64,000 nt of DNA from Prevotella sp. P5-92. Its GTDB lineage: Bacteria > Bacteroidota > Bacteroidia > Bacteroidales > Bacteroidaceae. Positions within the stretch are counted from its first letter, which is position 1. Every line of letters begins with the position of its first letter. The DNA lies in contig NZ_NPJG01000001.1 in NCBI RefSeq assembly GCF_002251245.1, forward strand, positions 96,484 through 160,483, in the 5' to 3' direction. This document shows, in pieces, positions 8,941 through 18,723 of the stretch. Under the pieces are notes generated by a model. It saw only the letters and a list, made by a program, of their open reading frames with translations, searched no databases and was not told the DNA's origin. Position numbers and translations under genes: made by a program.

Positions 8941-11907
8941 CTATTTTGTCATAGAGTCAACGTAAGAAGACGGACTGATTCCGTACTTCTTCGTAAAGCA
9001 GCGTGTGAAGTATTTAGGATCGTTAAAGCCCACGCGGTAGGCAATCTCGGTGATATTGCGTATTCCCTCGTTATGTGACAGCATCTCGCGGGCAATGTTT
9101 AGTCGGTAGTCTTTGATAAACTGAGACGTGGTCTGGCCGGTCTCGCTCTTCATTTTCTTTACAAGCAGACTGCGACTCATACCTAACGCGTCGGCAAGGT
9201 GGTCGCCGTCCAGCTCTGAATTCATATATTGCTCTTTCATAACCATCATGAGGCGATCCAAGAACGAGCGGCGTTTTGAGGCTTCTTGTTGCTGGTCCTC
9301 CTCAGCTATGCGTACATAGTTTTCGTGATAGCGTTTCTGATTGTCGAGAATCTTGCGTATGCGCTCTTGTGTCACTTCGGGGTTGTCGGAGTTTTCGAGC
9401 GCCTCACGTATAGGAGTGAGCAGACGTAAAGTCTCCCGCTCGCGTATCACTGCCATGCGCCTCTTATATAACAAGGTGGCGACTATCGTGATGCATATCA
9501 TCACAAGAAGCAAGAACCACCACGACTTCCAGAAGTAAGGCAACACTCTTACCTCTATACTTGCTGTTGCCACCTCGCTGCCAGAGATGGCCGACTGATA
9601 CTTCACCTCAAAGGTGTATGTGCCAGAGGGTAGGGCGGAGTAGCGGACAGAGTGCTCGCCGGGGCGCATGCGAGTCCATTCGCGGTCGAGTCCTTTCAGA
9701 CGGTAACAATATACACCCTTGGCGTCATTGCCATAGCTTAGGGCCGAGAATGAGATGCTGAACGCCTTGTCAGACTCATGCAGGTTGATTCTTTTTGCTA
9801 CAGAGATATCGGTGTCGAGATAGTCGCTTTCTGCAGACACTATCTGGTTATCGACGACAAGGGTTGTAAATACAAGACGGTTGTCGGTGTCAGACATCTG
9901 AGTGGAACCATAGATGACAGACAGACCCTTGTCTGACCCGAGATAGATTTTCGCACCAGCCACAAGACAGGAATTCCAATAGAAGCATGACGACAACAAC
10001 CCGTCAGACTGGTCGAAGTTAGTGAAGGTCTCTTCCTGCGTGTCGAATACCGACAGGCCGTTGTTGGTAGTGATCCATAGTTTGCCGTTTTGGTCTTCGC
10101 CAATGCCTTTTACTCCATTATTGGCAAGGCCGTTTTCCATAGAGTAAGCCTTGAAATGCCATTCGCCGTCGTCGCCGCGTGATGCCTTATATATACCATA
10201 TCCGTTGCTGCCTACCCAGATATAACCGTCCTTGGCTTGACAGAAGCACGTTATCTTGTCAACGATCTTGGCATCGGGTTGGTCGAGCTTAAACATATAG
10301 CTACGATGTGTGAATTGGAATTTTGCCTTATGATTGCGTTGGGTCAGATCAATAATTCTCATTCCAGTCTGGCTGCCTATCCATAGCAAGCCATTGCTGT
10401 CAATGAGTGAGCCAATGCATCCCCGTACCTCAAGACATCCCTTGAAAGGCAACAACAGCGTTCTCGTCTGGAAATCGTAGAAGAATAGTCCGTCGTTGGT
10501 TCCTATCCACATGCCGTCGTTATATTTGTCGTAGGCAAGAGCACCAACATGGTAAAGTAGTCGTTTGTAATTCTCCGCTACGTCAAGATGATAAATCTCA
10601 TCAGGATTGTCGAGCATGAGAATATCGACACCGCCGCCCCAGGTACCAATCCACAGTCGTCGCCTATTGTCGGCTGCGAGAGTGGAGACGGCGTTGTGAA
10701 CAAGGTTGCTGTTCTGTGTAGTGAAGTGCTGAAACTCCGATGAAATGGGCTCTTTTTGATTTAGACCGCCATCCACTGTTCCCACCCAGAGCGTACCGTC
10801 AGGTTCCACGTACATGGCGTTAACGCAATTGGGCGACAATGTCGAGGGATTGTCGGTGTGGACATAGTTGTTTATCTTCAGTTGTTGCTGAGAGAACCGA
10901 TAGATGCCAACCGTCTCTGTTCCTATCCATACCACGCCAGGACGCACAAGAATACAATGTACGAAATCGCCTGTATGTCTTCCTACGACCGATGTGTCCC
11001 AAGGTGTAAACGTGCCGGCAGTGACATCAATAGTGAACATGCCGCCCAGTGTGCCAGCCAACAGAAGGTCGTCGTTAGACACAGCTAACGAAGTGACATA
11101 GGCTATGCCATTTAGTCCGAAACTGCTGCTGTCGTATGTCCGTACCGTCTTGGTGGAAGGATTATAGCGGAAAAGTCCGATGTTTGTTGAAATCCAAACC
11201 TCGCCGCGATATTTTATCATGTCGGTGACATAAGTGTTGTTGATAATATCAAGACTGCTTGATATCTTGCTTGCAACAATATTTCCTTTCTTGGCTGTGA
11301 ATAGCATTAACCGTCCGCCAGAGGAAAGCCATACAGACCCGTCGGAGTTAATGTCGCGTAGGTGTACCTCAGGAGTGTTGCTGGTGTATTTTCCCGTGTT
11401 AATATCGCAAATATTGCCCGTTTCATCGAATGAGAATCGATAGATATGGCTATTGGTGAGCAGCCAGATATTGTCTTTCGTGTCGCGATAGACGGCGACT
11501 GACGGTTGCGAAAGAATCTTGTTGATGTCGCCTACCTTTGATGTTATTTCAGCCTTCTGATAGCTGTTGAGGTCGATCACGTCGGTGCCTTCGTCAAACG
11601 ACACCCAGAGGCGTCCGAACCTGTCCTCCACCACATTTCTGCAAGAGTTGCTCCGGAGGCTGAGACGGCGGTTGCCAAAAGTAAATGAGAGGAACGAATA
11701 TCCGTCGTAGCGCGTCAGTCCGCCGCCGTATGTGGATATCCATATAAACCCACGGGTGTCTTCATAAATGTCGTTGACAAAGTTGTGTGGCAAACCGGCA
11801 TGCATGTCGAGTACGGCGAGGTTGCTCCTCGCGTCGAGCGATTGTCCTTCCACCTTATTTATATAGGCAAGAAACATACATAGAAAGAACGTAAATAGAT
11901 GTCTCAT
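8941..11907 (-). CDS. PUL regulator: periplasmic propeller sensor, TM segment and AraC domain, no kinase
   Basis: A 988-residue protein that resembles a hybrid two-component system regulator but lacks its signalling core. In order: signal peptide (1-21); two seven-bladed propellers of Reg_prop repeats (GFIWISTYGGG, GRLWVSFDEG, GTLWVGTVDGG, GYIWVGSNGYG and others, about 35-690); a Y_Y_Y domain (SFSALSYGND ... YRLKGLDREW ... PSGTYTFEVK, about 700-785); one TM helix (about 790-812); a 75-residue linker with coiled-coil character; and a C-terminal AraC-type HTH (about 885-988, ADALGMSRSLLVKKM and ITEIAYRVGFNDPKYFTRCF). No HisKA H-box, no HATPase N/G boxes and no receiver domain occur between the TM helix and the HTH. 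It lies just upstream of susC, and probably activates the PUL while membrane-bound. Confidence 0.9.
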   Translation of the reverse strand: MRHLFTFFLCMFLAYINKVEGQSLDARSNLAVLDMHAGLPHNFVNDIYEDTRGFIWISTYGGGLTRYDGYSFLSFTFGNRRLSLRSNSCRNVVEDRFGRLWVSFDEGTDVIDLNSYQKAEITSKVGDINKILSQPSVAVYRDTKDNIWLLTNSHIYRFSFDETGNICDINTGKYTSNTPEVHLRDINSDGSVWLSSGGRLMLFTAKKGNIVASKISSSLDIINNTYVTDMIKYRGEVWISTNIGLFRYNPSTKTVRTYDSSSFGLNGIAYVTSLAVSNDDLLLAGTLGGMFTIDVTAGTFTPWDTSVVGRHTGDFVHCILVRPGVVWIGTETVGIYRFSQQQLKINNYVHTDNPSTLSPNCVNAMYVEPDGTLWVGTVDGGLNQKEPISSEFQHFTTQNSNLVHNAVSTLAADNRRRLWIGTWGGGVDILMLDNPDEIYHLDVAENYKRLLYHVGALAYDKYNDGMWIGTNDGLFFYDFQTRTLLLPFKGCLEVRGCIGSLIDSNGLLWIGSQTGMRIIDLTQRNHKAKFQFTHRSYMFKLDQPDAKIVDKITCFCQAKDGYIWVGSNGYGIYKASRGDDGEWHFKAYSMENGLANNGVKGIGEDQNGKLWITTNNGLSVFDTQEETFTNFDQSDGLLSSCFYWNSCLVAGAKIYLGSDKGLSVIYGSTQMSDTDNRLVFTTLVVDNQIVSAESDYLDTDISVAKRINLHESDKAFSISFSALSYGNDAKGVYCYRLKGLDREWTRMRPGEHSVRYSALPSGTYTFEVKYQSAISGSEVATASIEVRVLPYFWKSWWFLLLVMICITIVATLLYKRRMAVIRERETLRLLTPIREALENSDNPEVTQERIRKILDNQKRYHENYVRIAEEDQQQEASKRRSFLDRLMMVMKEQYMNSELDGDHLADALGMSRSLLVKKMKSETGQTTSQFIKDYRLNIAREMLSHNEGIRNITEIAYRVGFNDPKYFTRCFTKKYGISPSSYVDSMTK

Positions 11908-11945
11908 TCTCGTTGTCTTTGGTTACACGATGGGTTTGTCGCTTG

Positions 11946-11976
11946 CAAATTTATATACTTTTCTGCAAACGACAAA
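11946..11976 (-). promoter_or_regulatory. promoter of the PUL regulator gene
   Basis: Minus-strand TTTG (11973-11976), 19-bp spacer, TAAATTTG (11946-11953): full match to the Bacteroidetes vegetative promoter, 39 bp upstream of the regulator ATG. Confidence 0.7.
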
Positions 11977-12076
11977 ATATTTTGCCATTTTTTTTATTAG
12001 GAATAAAACTGTCACCAACAGATTTTACAATCCTCGAGGGTAATTTTCCCTTAAACAACAGAAAAGCGTAGAAAAA

Positions 12077-12108
12077 TTTGGTGCTTACAAAAAGAATGTT
12101 TATCTTTG
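12077..12108 (+). promoter_or_regulatory. promoter of the GH53 gene
   Basis: TTTG (12077-12080), 20-bp spacer, TATCTTTG (12101-12108), 53 bp upstream of the GH53 ATG and divergent from the regulator promoter. The 100 bp between the two promoters is the natural place for a regulator operator, but I see no clear direct repeat there. Confidence 0.7.
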
Positions 12109-12161
12109 CATTATCTCTGAAGACGAATAAAGAGTAATTACGAACTAACTTGAAATAACGA

Positions 12162-13298
12162 ATGAAAAAAACATTTTTATTCATTGTCATGACAGCCATT
12201 GCCATTGGCGGCTGGAGCCAGAGCATACTCTCTGAAGTGTTTAACCTGCCCGACGTAAGGGAAAGGCTCTTGGGTGGCGACGCGTCGTTGTTGCCTTCTT
12301 ACGAACAGAAGGGCACCGTGTATCGCGATGCCGAAGGGAATGCTGTGGGTGCGCTCGACTTTTTCAAGCAAAACGGATGGGACTGCATCCGTGTGCGCCT
12401 GTTTGTCGATCCAAGCAAGGCTCCAGGCATTAATAAGGGCGAGGGCGTGTGTCAGGACATCGACTATGTGGCAAGATTCGGCAAGCAGATAAAGCAGAAA
12501 GGCATGAAGTTGATGCTCGACTTCCACTATTCTGACACTTGGGCTGACCCAGGCAAGCAGTTTATTCCTCACCAGTGGGCTACTCATACCGAGGAGGCTC
12601 TTTGCGACAGCGTGTATGCGCACACTAAGGCGTCGCTGATGAGGATGAAGGCAGCGGGAGCCGAACCTGAACTGATACAGGTGGGCAACGAGATAACCAA
12701 TGGTATGCTTTGGCCAGTGGGAAAGATAAACCACAACGAAAGCGACAATTGGGACATCCTGTGCCGCATGATTGAAAGCGGTACTAAGGCTTGCCGTGAG
12801 GTGTGTCCGAGGTCTAAAATCATTATCCACACCGAGAAGGCTGGCAGCTGGGCAATAACGAAACGATTCTACGAGGAGCTACGCCGTCACCGCAACGACT
12901 ACGACATCATTGGTCTGAGCTACTATCCGATGTGGCACCGCAATATGGGTGTGTTGTCGGCAACGCTCGATTCCTTAGAGCGTTACTTCCCCTTCAAGGA
13001 CGTGATGATCGTGGAGACCGCCGCATATTATTCGCACGACAACGACCCGTGGTCGAAGCCCGACACATACTCTGAGTTCTATCCCATCTCTGTTGACGGA
13101 CAGACGATGTTCACGAAAGAGCTTGTGGCAGAACTCCGCCGTCATAAGAACGTGACAGGCCTGTTTTGGTGGTTCCCCGAGGAGAACGCGTCAGGGAAGG
13201 AAGTGACCAAGGGCAACCTCAACCGCGGACTGTTTGACAACAAGACTGGCTGTGCGCTGCCGTCATTGCGGGAGTTACAGAAGTTTAAGACACGTTAG
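12162..13298 (+). CDS. GH53 endo-beta-1,4-galactanase (arabinogalactanase)
   Basis: A 378-residue secreted enzyme. Residues 1-20 are a signal peptide ending GGWSQS. The GH53 fold is recognised by LLGGDASLLP near residue 40 (family form GADVS), FFKQNGWDCIRVRLF at 67-81, LDFHYSDTWADPGKQ at 119-133, the acid/base in VGNEITNGMLWP (Glu177) and the nucleophile in VMIVETAAYY (Glu285). It cuts beta-1,4-galactan side chains of pectin, feeding galacto-oligosaccharides to the adjacent SusC/SusD pair. There is no lipobox, so it is periplasmic or secreted by another route. It is divergent from the regulator gene. Its stop overlaps the stop of convergent ispF by 3 bases. Confidence 0.93.
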   Translation: MKKTFLFIVMTAIAIGGWSQSILSEVFNLPDVRERLLGGDASLLPSYEQKGTVYRDAEGNAVGALDFFKQNGWDCIRVRLFVDPSKAPGINKGEGVCQDIDYVARFGKQIKQKGMKLMLDFHYSDTWADPGKQFIPHQWATHTEEALCDSVYAHTKASLMRMKAAGAEPELIQVGNEITNGMLWPVGKINHNESDNWDILCRMIESGTKACREVCPRSKIIIHTEKAGSWAITKRFYEELRRHRNDYDIIGLSYYPMWHRNMGVLSATLDSLERYFPFKDVMIVETAAYYSHDNDPWSKPDTYSEFYPISVDGQTMFTKELVAELRRHKNVTGLFWWFPEENASGKEVTKGNLNRGLFDNKTGCALPSLRELQKFKTR

Positions 13299-13783
13299 TC
13301 AGACTGGCTTTTTTCAATAAGCACGGTTGCATAAGCACTTATTCCCTCTTCACGACCGGTGAAACCGAGTTTCTCTGTTGTCGTGGCCTTGATGGAGATG
13401 TCGTCCTCGTCGCATCCGATCACGTCGGCGAGACACTTCTTCATCGCGGGAATATGCGGGTTCATCTTTGGCCGTTCGGCACATATGGTGGCGTCGATAT
13501 TTCCCAATTTATATCCTTTGGTGGCTATTAGTCCGATGGTTTTCTTCAGCAGTATCTTGCTGTCGATGTCGAGAGTGGCGGCCGAGGTGTCGGGGAAGTG
13601 ATAGCCAATGTCGCGCATGTTGGCAGCGCCGAGAAGAGCGTCGCAGATGGCGTGAATAAGCACGTCGGCATCGCTATGTCCCAAAAGTCCGAGCGAGTGG
13701 TCGATTTTTATTCCTCCCATCCACAAGTCGCGTCCTTCTACCAATTTATGGACGTCATATCCGAATCCTACACGTATCTTCAT
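13295..13783 (-). CDS. ispF: 2-C-methyl-D-erythritol 2,4-cyclodiphosphate synthase
   Basis: A 162-residue protein of normal length for IspF, which forms MEcPP in the non-mevalonate isoprenoid pathway. Signature residues: Asp10 and His12 in GYDVH and His44 in DADVLIHA (zinc ligands), GDIGYHFPDT-like stretch RDIGYHFPDT, and the C-terminal TTTEKLGFTGREEGI with the metal-binding glutamate. Minus strand, convergent with the GH53 gene. Upstream (13784-13979) are a repeat element and a TTGACAAG-type array before porV, so it probably has its own promoter. Confidence 0.96.
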   Translation of the reverse strand: MKIRVGFGYDVHKLVEGRDLWMGGIKIDHSLGLLGHSDADVLIHAICDALLGAANMRDIGYHFPDTSAATLDIDSKILLKKTIGLIATKGYKLGNIDATICAERPKMNPHIPAMKKCLADVIGCDEDDISIKATTTEKLGFTGREEGISAYATVLIEKSQSD

Positions 13784-13883
13784 CTTTTTTTGTTTTTTAG
13801 TTGTTGCTTTCGAGAGCCGATTTGGTATGTCTTGTTGAAAATCACACGAATACCGTGGTTTTATGGCAGCGTTGGAGCAATTA

Positions 13884-13926
13884 ATCGGGCTGCGGTCTTA
13901 CATGAAGTAAGATCCCACATCGGCGG
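13884..13926. repeat. REP-like element, single copy
   Basis: 43-bp sequence identical at 39 of 43 positions to 43625-43667. It contains the imperfect palindrome GTCTTAC...GTAAGA. Lies between ispF and porV. Confidence 0.65.
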
Positions 13927-13979
13927 GTATTGGAGTAATTAACTTGTCAACTTGTTTACTTGTCATCTCGTCAACCTCC

Positions 13980-15137
13980 TTATCTTCTGAACAAGTCTTT
14001 TATTCCATCCATGTCAAACGCCAGTGTGAAGCGTAAAGTCTGGTCGAGCGGGTTGCTCTGCGCGGTGGAGATGACATAACCCACGTCGAGCGAGAACACG
14101 TTCATCCTGAAGCCGCCGCCGACGGTGAAATACTTTCTGTTGCCCTTGTTCTGGCTCTCGTGGTGATAACCAGCACGCAGTGAGAACTGGTCGTGATACA
14201 CATACTCAGCACCCACACTCCACTGTATCTCTTGCAGTTCTTCCTTGAATCCGCCAGGCGCATCGCCAAAGCTCTTGAAGATGCCAGAGATAGCGCTCAC
14301 GTCGCTGTATTCGCGGATGACGCGTTCCTGATAGTCGGCAGAGCTCTCGCCCTCTTCCTGTCTTGGCACTGTGGGTACGAGGAGCTTGTTGGCGTCGGCA
14401 TTGATAGAGAAGCGGTTATACTCGTCAACAGGCACGAGGAGCGACAGACCGAGTCGCATGTTGGCTGGAAGAAACTGGCTGCGGTCGTCGCCGTAATAAG
14501 AAATCTTACTACCTACATTGCTGATATTGAGACCGATGCCGAGCTGACATTCACGGCTGCCCATGTTGAAATAGTTGTTGTAATACATGGCAAGGTCGGC
14601 GGCAAAGGCAGATGCTGGAGCCGAATCCTCAGAATAGTCATAGCGCAAGTCGGAGTAGATCCATCTCAAGGCGGCTGCCATGGAGAAGTGTTCGCTCAAC
14701 ATGAGCGAATATGCCACGTCGAGCGACATCTCATACGGATTGACCGTCATCGACTCGTCCAAGGTGATAACCTCACCCAGCGAGAAGTAGCGGAGCGAAC
14801 CCGACACGGCGCTATAGTCGCCTATGCGATAGTAACCAGCGAGATAAGCGAGGTCGATATCGTTGACGAGCTGACGGAGCCATGGCGTGTAGTTAAGCGC
14901 GAGTCCTGCCCTGCTGATGCAGAAAGGATATTTTGCGGGATTCCAAAACTGCGAGTTGACGTCGGGGTCGGTGGCCGCGCCCACGTCGCCCATACCGGCC
15001 GCACGTGCGTCAGGAGCGATGGTCTGTGATATCACCGCATGTTCCACTTGGTTGAACTCTTGGAGTTTGTCTTCCTGAGCCGAGGTTGTCTCGAAGGCTG
15101 CAAAGAGCAGCACCATATATATAATTATCCGTTTCAT
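13980..15137 (-). CDS. porV: type IX secretion system outer-membrane protein PorV (LptO)
   Basis: A 385-residue beta-barrel of the FadL-like PorV family. Signal peptide 1-20 (ends TTSAQ). The family signature is clear at the N-terminus: QTIAPDARAAGMGDVGAATDPDVNSQFWNPAK, and the C-terminal strands end QTLRFTLAFDMDG. PorV shuttles cargo from the SprA translocon to the PorU sortase, which attaches it to the anionic lipopolysaccharide or surface. It is 39 bp downstream of porU in the same orientation, the classic porU-porV order in Bacteroidetes. Its presence implies that the cell exports proteins with C-terminal sorting domains. Confidence 0.93.
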   Translation of the reverse strand: MKRIIIYMVLLFAAFETTSAQEDKLQEFNQVEHAVISQTIAPDARAAGMGDVGAATDPDVNSQFWNPAKYPFCISRAGLALNYTPWLRQLVNDIDLAYLAGYYRIGDYSAVSGSLRYFSLGEVITLDESMTVNPYEMSLDVAYSLMLSEHFSMAAALRWIYSDLRYDYSEDSAPASAFAADLAMYYNNYFNMGSRECQLGIGLNISNVGSKISYYGDDRSQFLPANMRLGLSLLVPVDEYNRFSINADANKLLVPTVPRQEEGESSADYQERVIREYSDVSAISGIFKSFGDAPGGFKEELQEIQWSVGAEYVYHDQFSLRAGYHHESQNKGNRKYFTVGGGFRMNVFSLDVGYVISTAQSNPLDQTLRFTLAFDMDGIKDLFRR

Positions 15138-15176
15138 TCTCTGTTTGTTTATATTGTTATAAACGTAATCTCATGC

Positions 15177-18100
15177 TTATTTATTGCTTAGGATGATGAG
15201 TTTTTTTGCCTTTGTCTTCAGTTCTCCGCCCTTTGTTATCATTCTGACCCTGTAGAGATACACGCCGTTGCCTAATCTGCCGCCACCCGACATGGTGAGA
15301 TCCCAGTCGAGTGAGATCACGTTTGACGATGGCGTTTCCTGCAGTCGTCTTGTCCATAGCTTGCGTCCCGACATGTCGTATATCTCTACCGTCATGTCAA
15401 CGTCGCTTCCTATGCAGTCGTGAGTGATGCGGAACGTGGTGGAAGTGGAAGCTGGATTGTTCGTACAGTCGATGTCAAACACCTTTGGCGCAGCGTTTTT
15501 GTCAACCCTGAACTGCAGCATCGACACGGTCGAGTTGTTGTAGATGTCCCATACGCGGAACGTCAGCTTATGCTCGCCGTCGGCCAGTGATGGTATCTGG
15601 AAACCTACGGTGCCGCTCTTATAGCTGCCGAAGTCGAAGTAGAAATAGTCGTTGAGTGTATAGCTTTCGCTGTCGTCTATGGTAAGGGTCATGTCGTGTC
15701 CAATGCCTGCTGCCGAGGTGTTGATGCCGCTCTCGTCGTTGATCTCGGCAATGAAATAGGGCGATGGCGACACTATGTCGCCGTTGGTGAATGCCGCAGA
15801 GTTAAGATAGCAGAACACCGCGGGGCCTATGTTGTCGTTGGCGTCGAGCGCCGTGCCCGTAAACGCCACGTCGGTGGTCTGTCCGTTTGCCTGGCGTCCG
15901 TCGGTGGAGGCTGCATAAAGGAGTATCTGTCCTGGTTCGTCGCTATATACGATGTCTTTTGGCACGATGAATTCGAAGTTGAAACGTCCGGCGCTGACGC
16001 TGTTTGTGCCGCGGAAGAAGACGTTTGTGCGGTCAACATACGAGAATGCCGTCTCAGCACCGTCGGAACTGGTGTTGTTCAGTCGGCAGACGATGGTCTC
16101 TTCCGCTCCCTTCACGGTAGCAGTCATCGTGCCGTTGAAGTCGTTGAGCTGTCTGTTGCCGTCAGAAATGTGTCCTGCCACCTTCACCGTCTGTCCCGCC
16201 TTCAGCGTGATGAGGTTGTCGCCGGCTGTCGGTACTCCGTTGATGGTGTCTGCCACGACGGTCAGTTCGGGAGTGTGAAGACGTATGGCTGGATCGCCGA
16301 GCAGCACGTACTGAAGTTTGTTGATCGAGAGGTCTTGCAGTTTGCCTTCAGACGTTGTGCCTGGCGGCGATACGGTACCCAGTTCCACCTTTGCCTTTCT
16401 CACCGCCTCGCCTATGGTAGGCATCTTATTGTCCGTGCCCTTGGTGAAGAGATTTTTTATCGTGGCGCGGTTGATGGTGCTGTTGCGGTCGGCATAGACG
16501 GTGCGTGTGGTGCCGAGGAAAGCTATCGACCCTCCGTCGGCATAGCTCATGGCCGTCTCGCCGATGTTGTCCTCTTGCGAGTCGAAAGGCATGATATCGC
16601 ACGAGGCAGTAAACCACATAGGCAGTCGCGAAGTCTTTATGGAACTGAAGTCACTGAGTTTAAGCACCATCTCGTGCGATATGCAGTCGGCGCGTCCGTG
16701 TCCGCTGTAATTCATGAGAAGAGCTCCGTTCTGCATGTATTGTCTCAGCAGCTTTGTCACCTCAGGATATCCGTCGCCCGTAGAAGTGGTGACCATAGGA
16801 TAAGCGTCCCACATCACTTTCTTCACGTCGATAGACGGTTGCAGGCTGACGAACAGTTGTGCCGCCTTTTCGGCGTCGTTCATGTGCAGGTTGCCGTTGC
16901 CGTCGTCGCCCATAAATACCGCGGTGTTCCTCCACGTACCTGTCTCTGAGTCGTTCACGTAGTGCAGGATCTTGTCCACAAGGATTTTCGCCTCTGTAGC
17001 CGAGCGTGCCGAGAGTCGTCCTACGGCCACGTCGGGCAGACCCGTATATTGTGTCCCGGTTTTCAGCGCCTCGTTGTCGTCGAGCAAGGCATAGTAGTCG
17101 TCGGTGACGAAGCTCTCAACGTGGCTCACCGAGTTTTCGCTTTCAAAACAGAGGATGAAGTTCTTCGGGTCAGCATTCTTCCACATCGATGTCTTCATGC
17201 GGTTGTCGAATGCCCCGTCGCCGAAGAGAAGCAAATACTTAGGCATTTCGGCCTCGGTTGAGGCGCGGTCGTAAAGCATCTTCATATATCGTCTGAGGGC
17301 AGTGGCGTCAGGCGTGCCGCTGGAGAACTCGTTCCATATCTCGTTCTGCGCCACTATCTTCACTCTCAGTGCGTCGTGCTCCTCGTGGAAGGCTTTCAGC
17401 CGTTGTGCCTCGCTGAGCCATTTCAGTCCTTCGGGCATGACGATGACCATGTCGATGCCGTGGTCGGCGTGCAGGTCTTGGTTGGCTATCGGTCCCACAT
17501 ATTCCGCTACCTTCCAGTCAGACGAGGTGAGCTGAGGTCGTTCGGCGTCGTTGTAGGGCATCAGGGCAAGATAGTCGAGGCGTACGTTTCCGTCGGCGTT
17601 CTGTTTTATGGTCAAAGTGTCTTTTCCCGTAAGGTCAACGAGAAATGTCTTTCCGCTTATCTTTGCCTCTTCATATTCGCCAGGTTTTGAGAACGAAATG
17701 GAGCCAATCATCTTGCCGTTGAGTGATACGTCGAGCGACACAGCCCTGTCGGCCGACAAGTTCAATACCACCGTTCCTGACTCTTTGGCGCAGGAGTTAA
17801 GCAAGAACTGCCGCGTGTTTCCACTGCCTATCGTGGCTTCCTCATACAGGTTACGGCCGCCCTGATACCAGGCGTAGTCGTCCACCTCGTAAAGCACATT
17901 CTTCTCTTCGGGAGCGGGGTGGAAAGTGTCTATAAACTCATCCTCGGCGAGCGTGGCCACAGCCGTGTCACGCTCGGTGATGAAGTAATAACCGTAGTCA
18001 GAGTAAGGGTTACGTATGCGTCCAGCCTCGTTCCAGCTGACTGGTCCGCGGGCAAAGAACAGACGTTTGCCTCCTGCCACACACGATGGCACCTCCTTCA

Positions 18101-18722
18101 AGTCGTCGTTCTCCCTCAGATAACTGTCTGTAAGCACCTCAGGCTGAAGGTTGCCGCCATAGCCGTAGATAGCCACACGCGAGAGGTCTTTGAATCCCGC
18201 CTTTCGGATCACGGTCTCCGTCAGTTCGTGAACGCCCGTTTCCGCCACCCTTATCTTCGCCCACTTGCCGCTACTGAGCAGCGAATGTGAGGCGTAGCGC
18301 AACGACTCCTCGCCAGCGCGGGTCTTGGCGCGCATCGACGGCCGTCTGTGGAGCGTCAGTTGGTAGCTGACTATCTTCTTCCATTGTCCGTCGCGATAGA
18401 CCACAGGGATGAACGACGCTCTCAACTTTGCTTTTTTCTTTTCCACGCCCTTGCTGATGATGATCTCGGGTGAGGCAGGAAAGGTGTCGGAGGTTATCCT
18501 CTTTAGCCTTCTGATGTCTGACGATGTCATGTTGAAAAATGTGGGATAGTCTATCGTCACATAGTAGTCGCCATCAACATCGTCTATGTCAAACACTTGG
18601 CTCACCATGGGCAATGCGTCATCTATCCTTACCTCTTGCGCGGTAAGATTTCTGATCGTCTGACTGAAAGAAAACATGCAGACGAGCGAGAGGATGATGA
18701 CGGAAACAAATCTTCGAGTCAT
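15177..18722 (-). CDS. porU: type IX secretion system sortase PorU, C25 (gingipain-like) peptidase
   Basis: A 1181-residue secreted protein. Signal peptide 1-20. The N-terminal third is a prodomain-like beta region; the C25 peptidase domain spans roughly 400-780, with the catalytic His in MNYSGHGRADC (about residue 675) and the catalytic Cys in WFTASCDIMPFD (about 707), both intact. The C-terminal end (GNGVYLYRVRM and a lysine-rich tail) looks like a type A sorting domain, as known for PorU itself. PorU removes the sorting domain of T9SS cargo and transfers it to its surface anchor. It starts one base after the FAH-family gene stops and is followed by porV. Confidence 0.94.
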   Translation of the reverse strand: MTRRFVSVIILSLVCMFSFSQTIRNLTAQEVRIDDALPMVSQVFDIDDVDGDYYVTIDYPTFFNMTSSDIRRLKRITSDTFPASPEIIISKGVEKKKAKLRASFIPVVYRDGQWKKIVSYQLTLHRRPSMRAKTRAGEESLRYASHSLLSSGKWAKIRVAETGVHELTETVIRKAGFKDLSRVAIYGYGGNLQPEVLTDSYLRENDDLKEVPSCVAGGKRLFFARGPVSWNEAGRIRNPYSDYGYYFITERDTAVATLAEDEFIDTFHPAPEEKNVLYEVDDYAWYQGGRNLYEEATIGSGNTRQFLLNSCAKESGTVVLNLSADRAVSLDVSLNGKMIGSISFSKPGEYEEAKISGKTFLVDLTGKDTLTIKQNADGNVRLDYLALMPYNDAERPQLTSSDWKVAEYVGPIANQDLHADHGIDMVIVMPEGLKWLSEAQRLKAFHEEHDALRVKIVAQNEIWNEFSSGTPDATALRRYMKMLYDRASTEAEMPKYLLLFGDGAFDNRMKTSMWKNADPKNFILCFESENSVSHVESFVTDDYYALLDDNEALKTGTQYTGLPDVAVGRLSARSATEAKILVDKILHYVNDSETGTWRNTAVFMGDDGNGNLHMNDAEKAAQLFVSLQPSIDVKKVMWDAYPMVTTSTGDGYPEVTKLLRQYMQNGALLMNYSGHGRADCISHEMVLKLSDFSSIKTSRLPMWFTASCDIMPFDSQEDNIGETAMSYADGGSIAFLGTTRTVYADRNSTINRATIKNLFTKGTDNKMPTIGEAVRKAKVELGTVSPPGTTSEGKLQDLSINKLQYVLLGDPAIRLHTPELTVVADTINGVPTAGDNLITLKAGQTVKVAGHISDGNRQLNDFNGTMTATVKGAEETIVCRLNNTSSDGAETAFSYVDRTNVFFRGTNSVSAGRFNFEFIVPKDIVYSDEPGQILLYAASTDGRQANGQTTDVAFTGTALDANDNIGPAVFCYLNSAAFTNGDIVSPSPYFIAEINDESGINTSAAGIGHDMTLTIDDSESYTLNDYFYFDFGSYKSGTVGFQIPSLADGEHKLTFRVWDIYNNSTVSMLQFRVDKNAAPKVFDIDCTNNPASTSTTFRITHDCIGSDVDMTVEIYDMSGRKLWTRRLQETPSSNVISLDWDLTMSGGGRLGNGVYLYRVRMITKGGELKTKAKKLIILSNK

Positions 18723-18723
18723 G

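Noticed and set aside
15696..16949. 417-codon plus-strand ORF inside porU
   Set aside because: Antisense shadow; the minus frame has the full C25 peptidase motifs.
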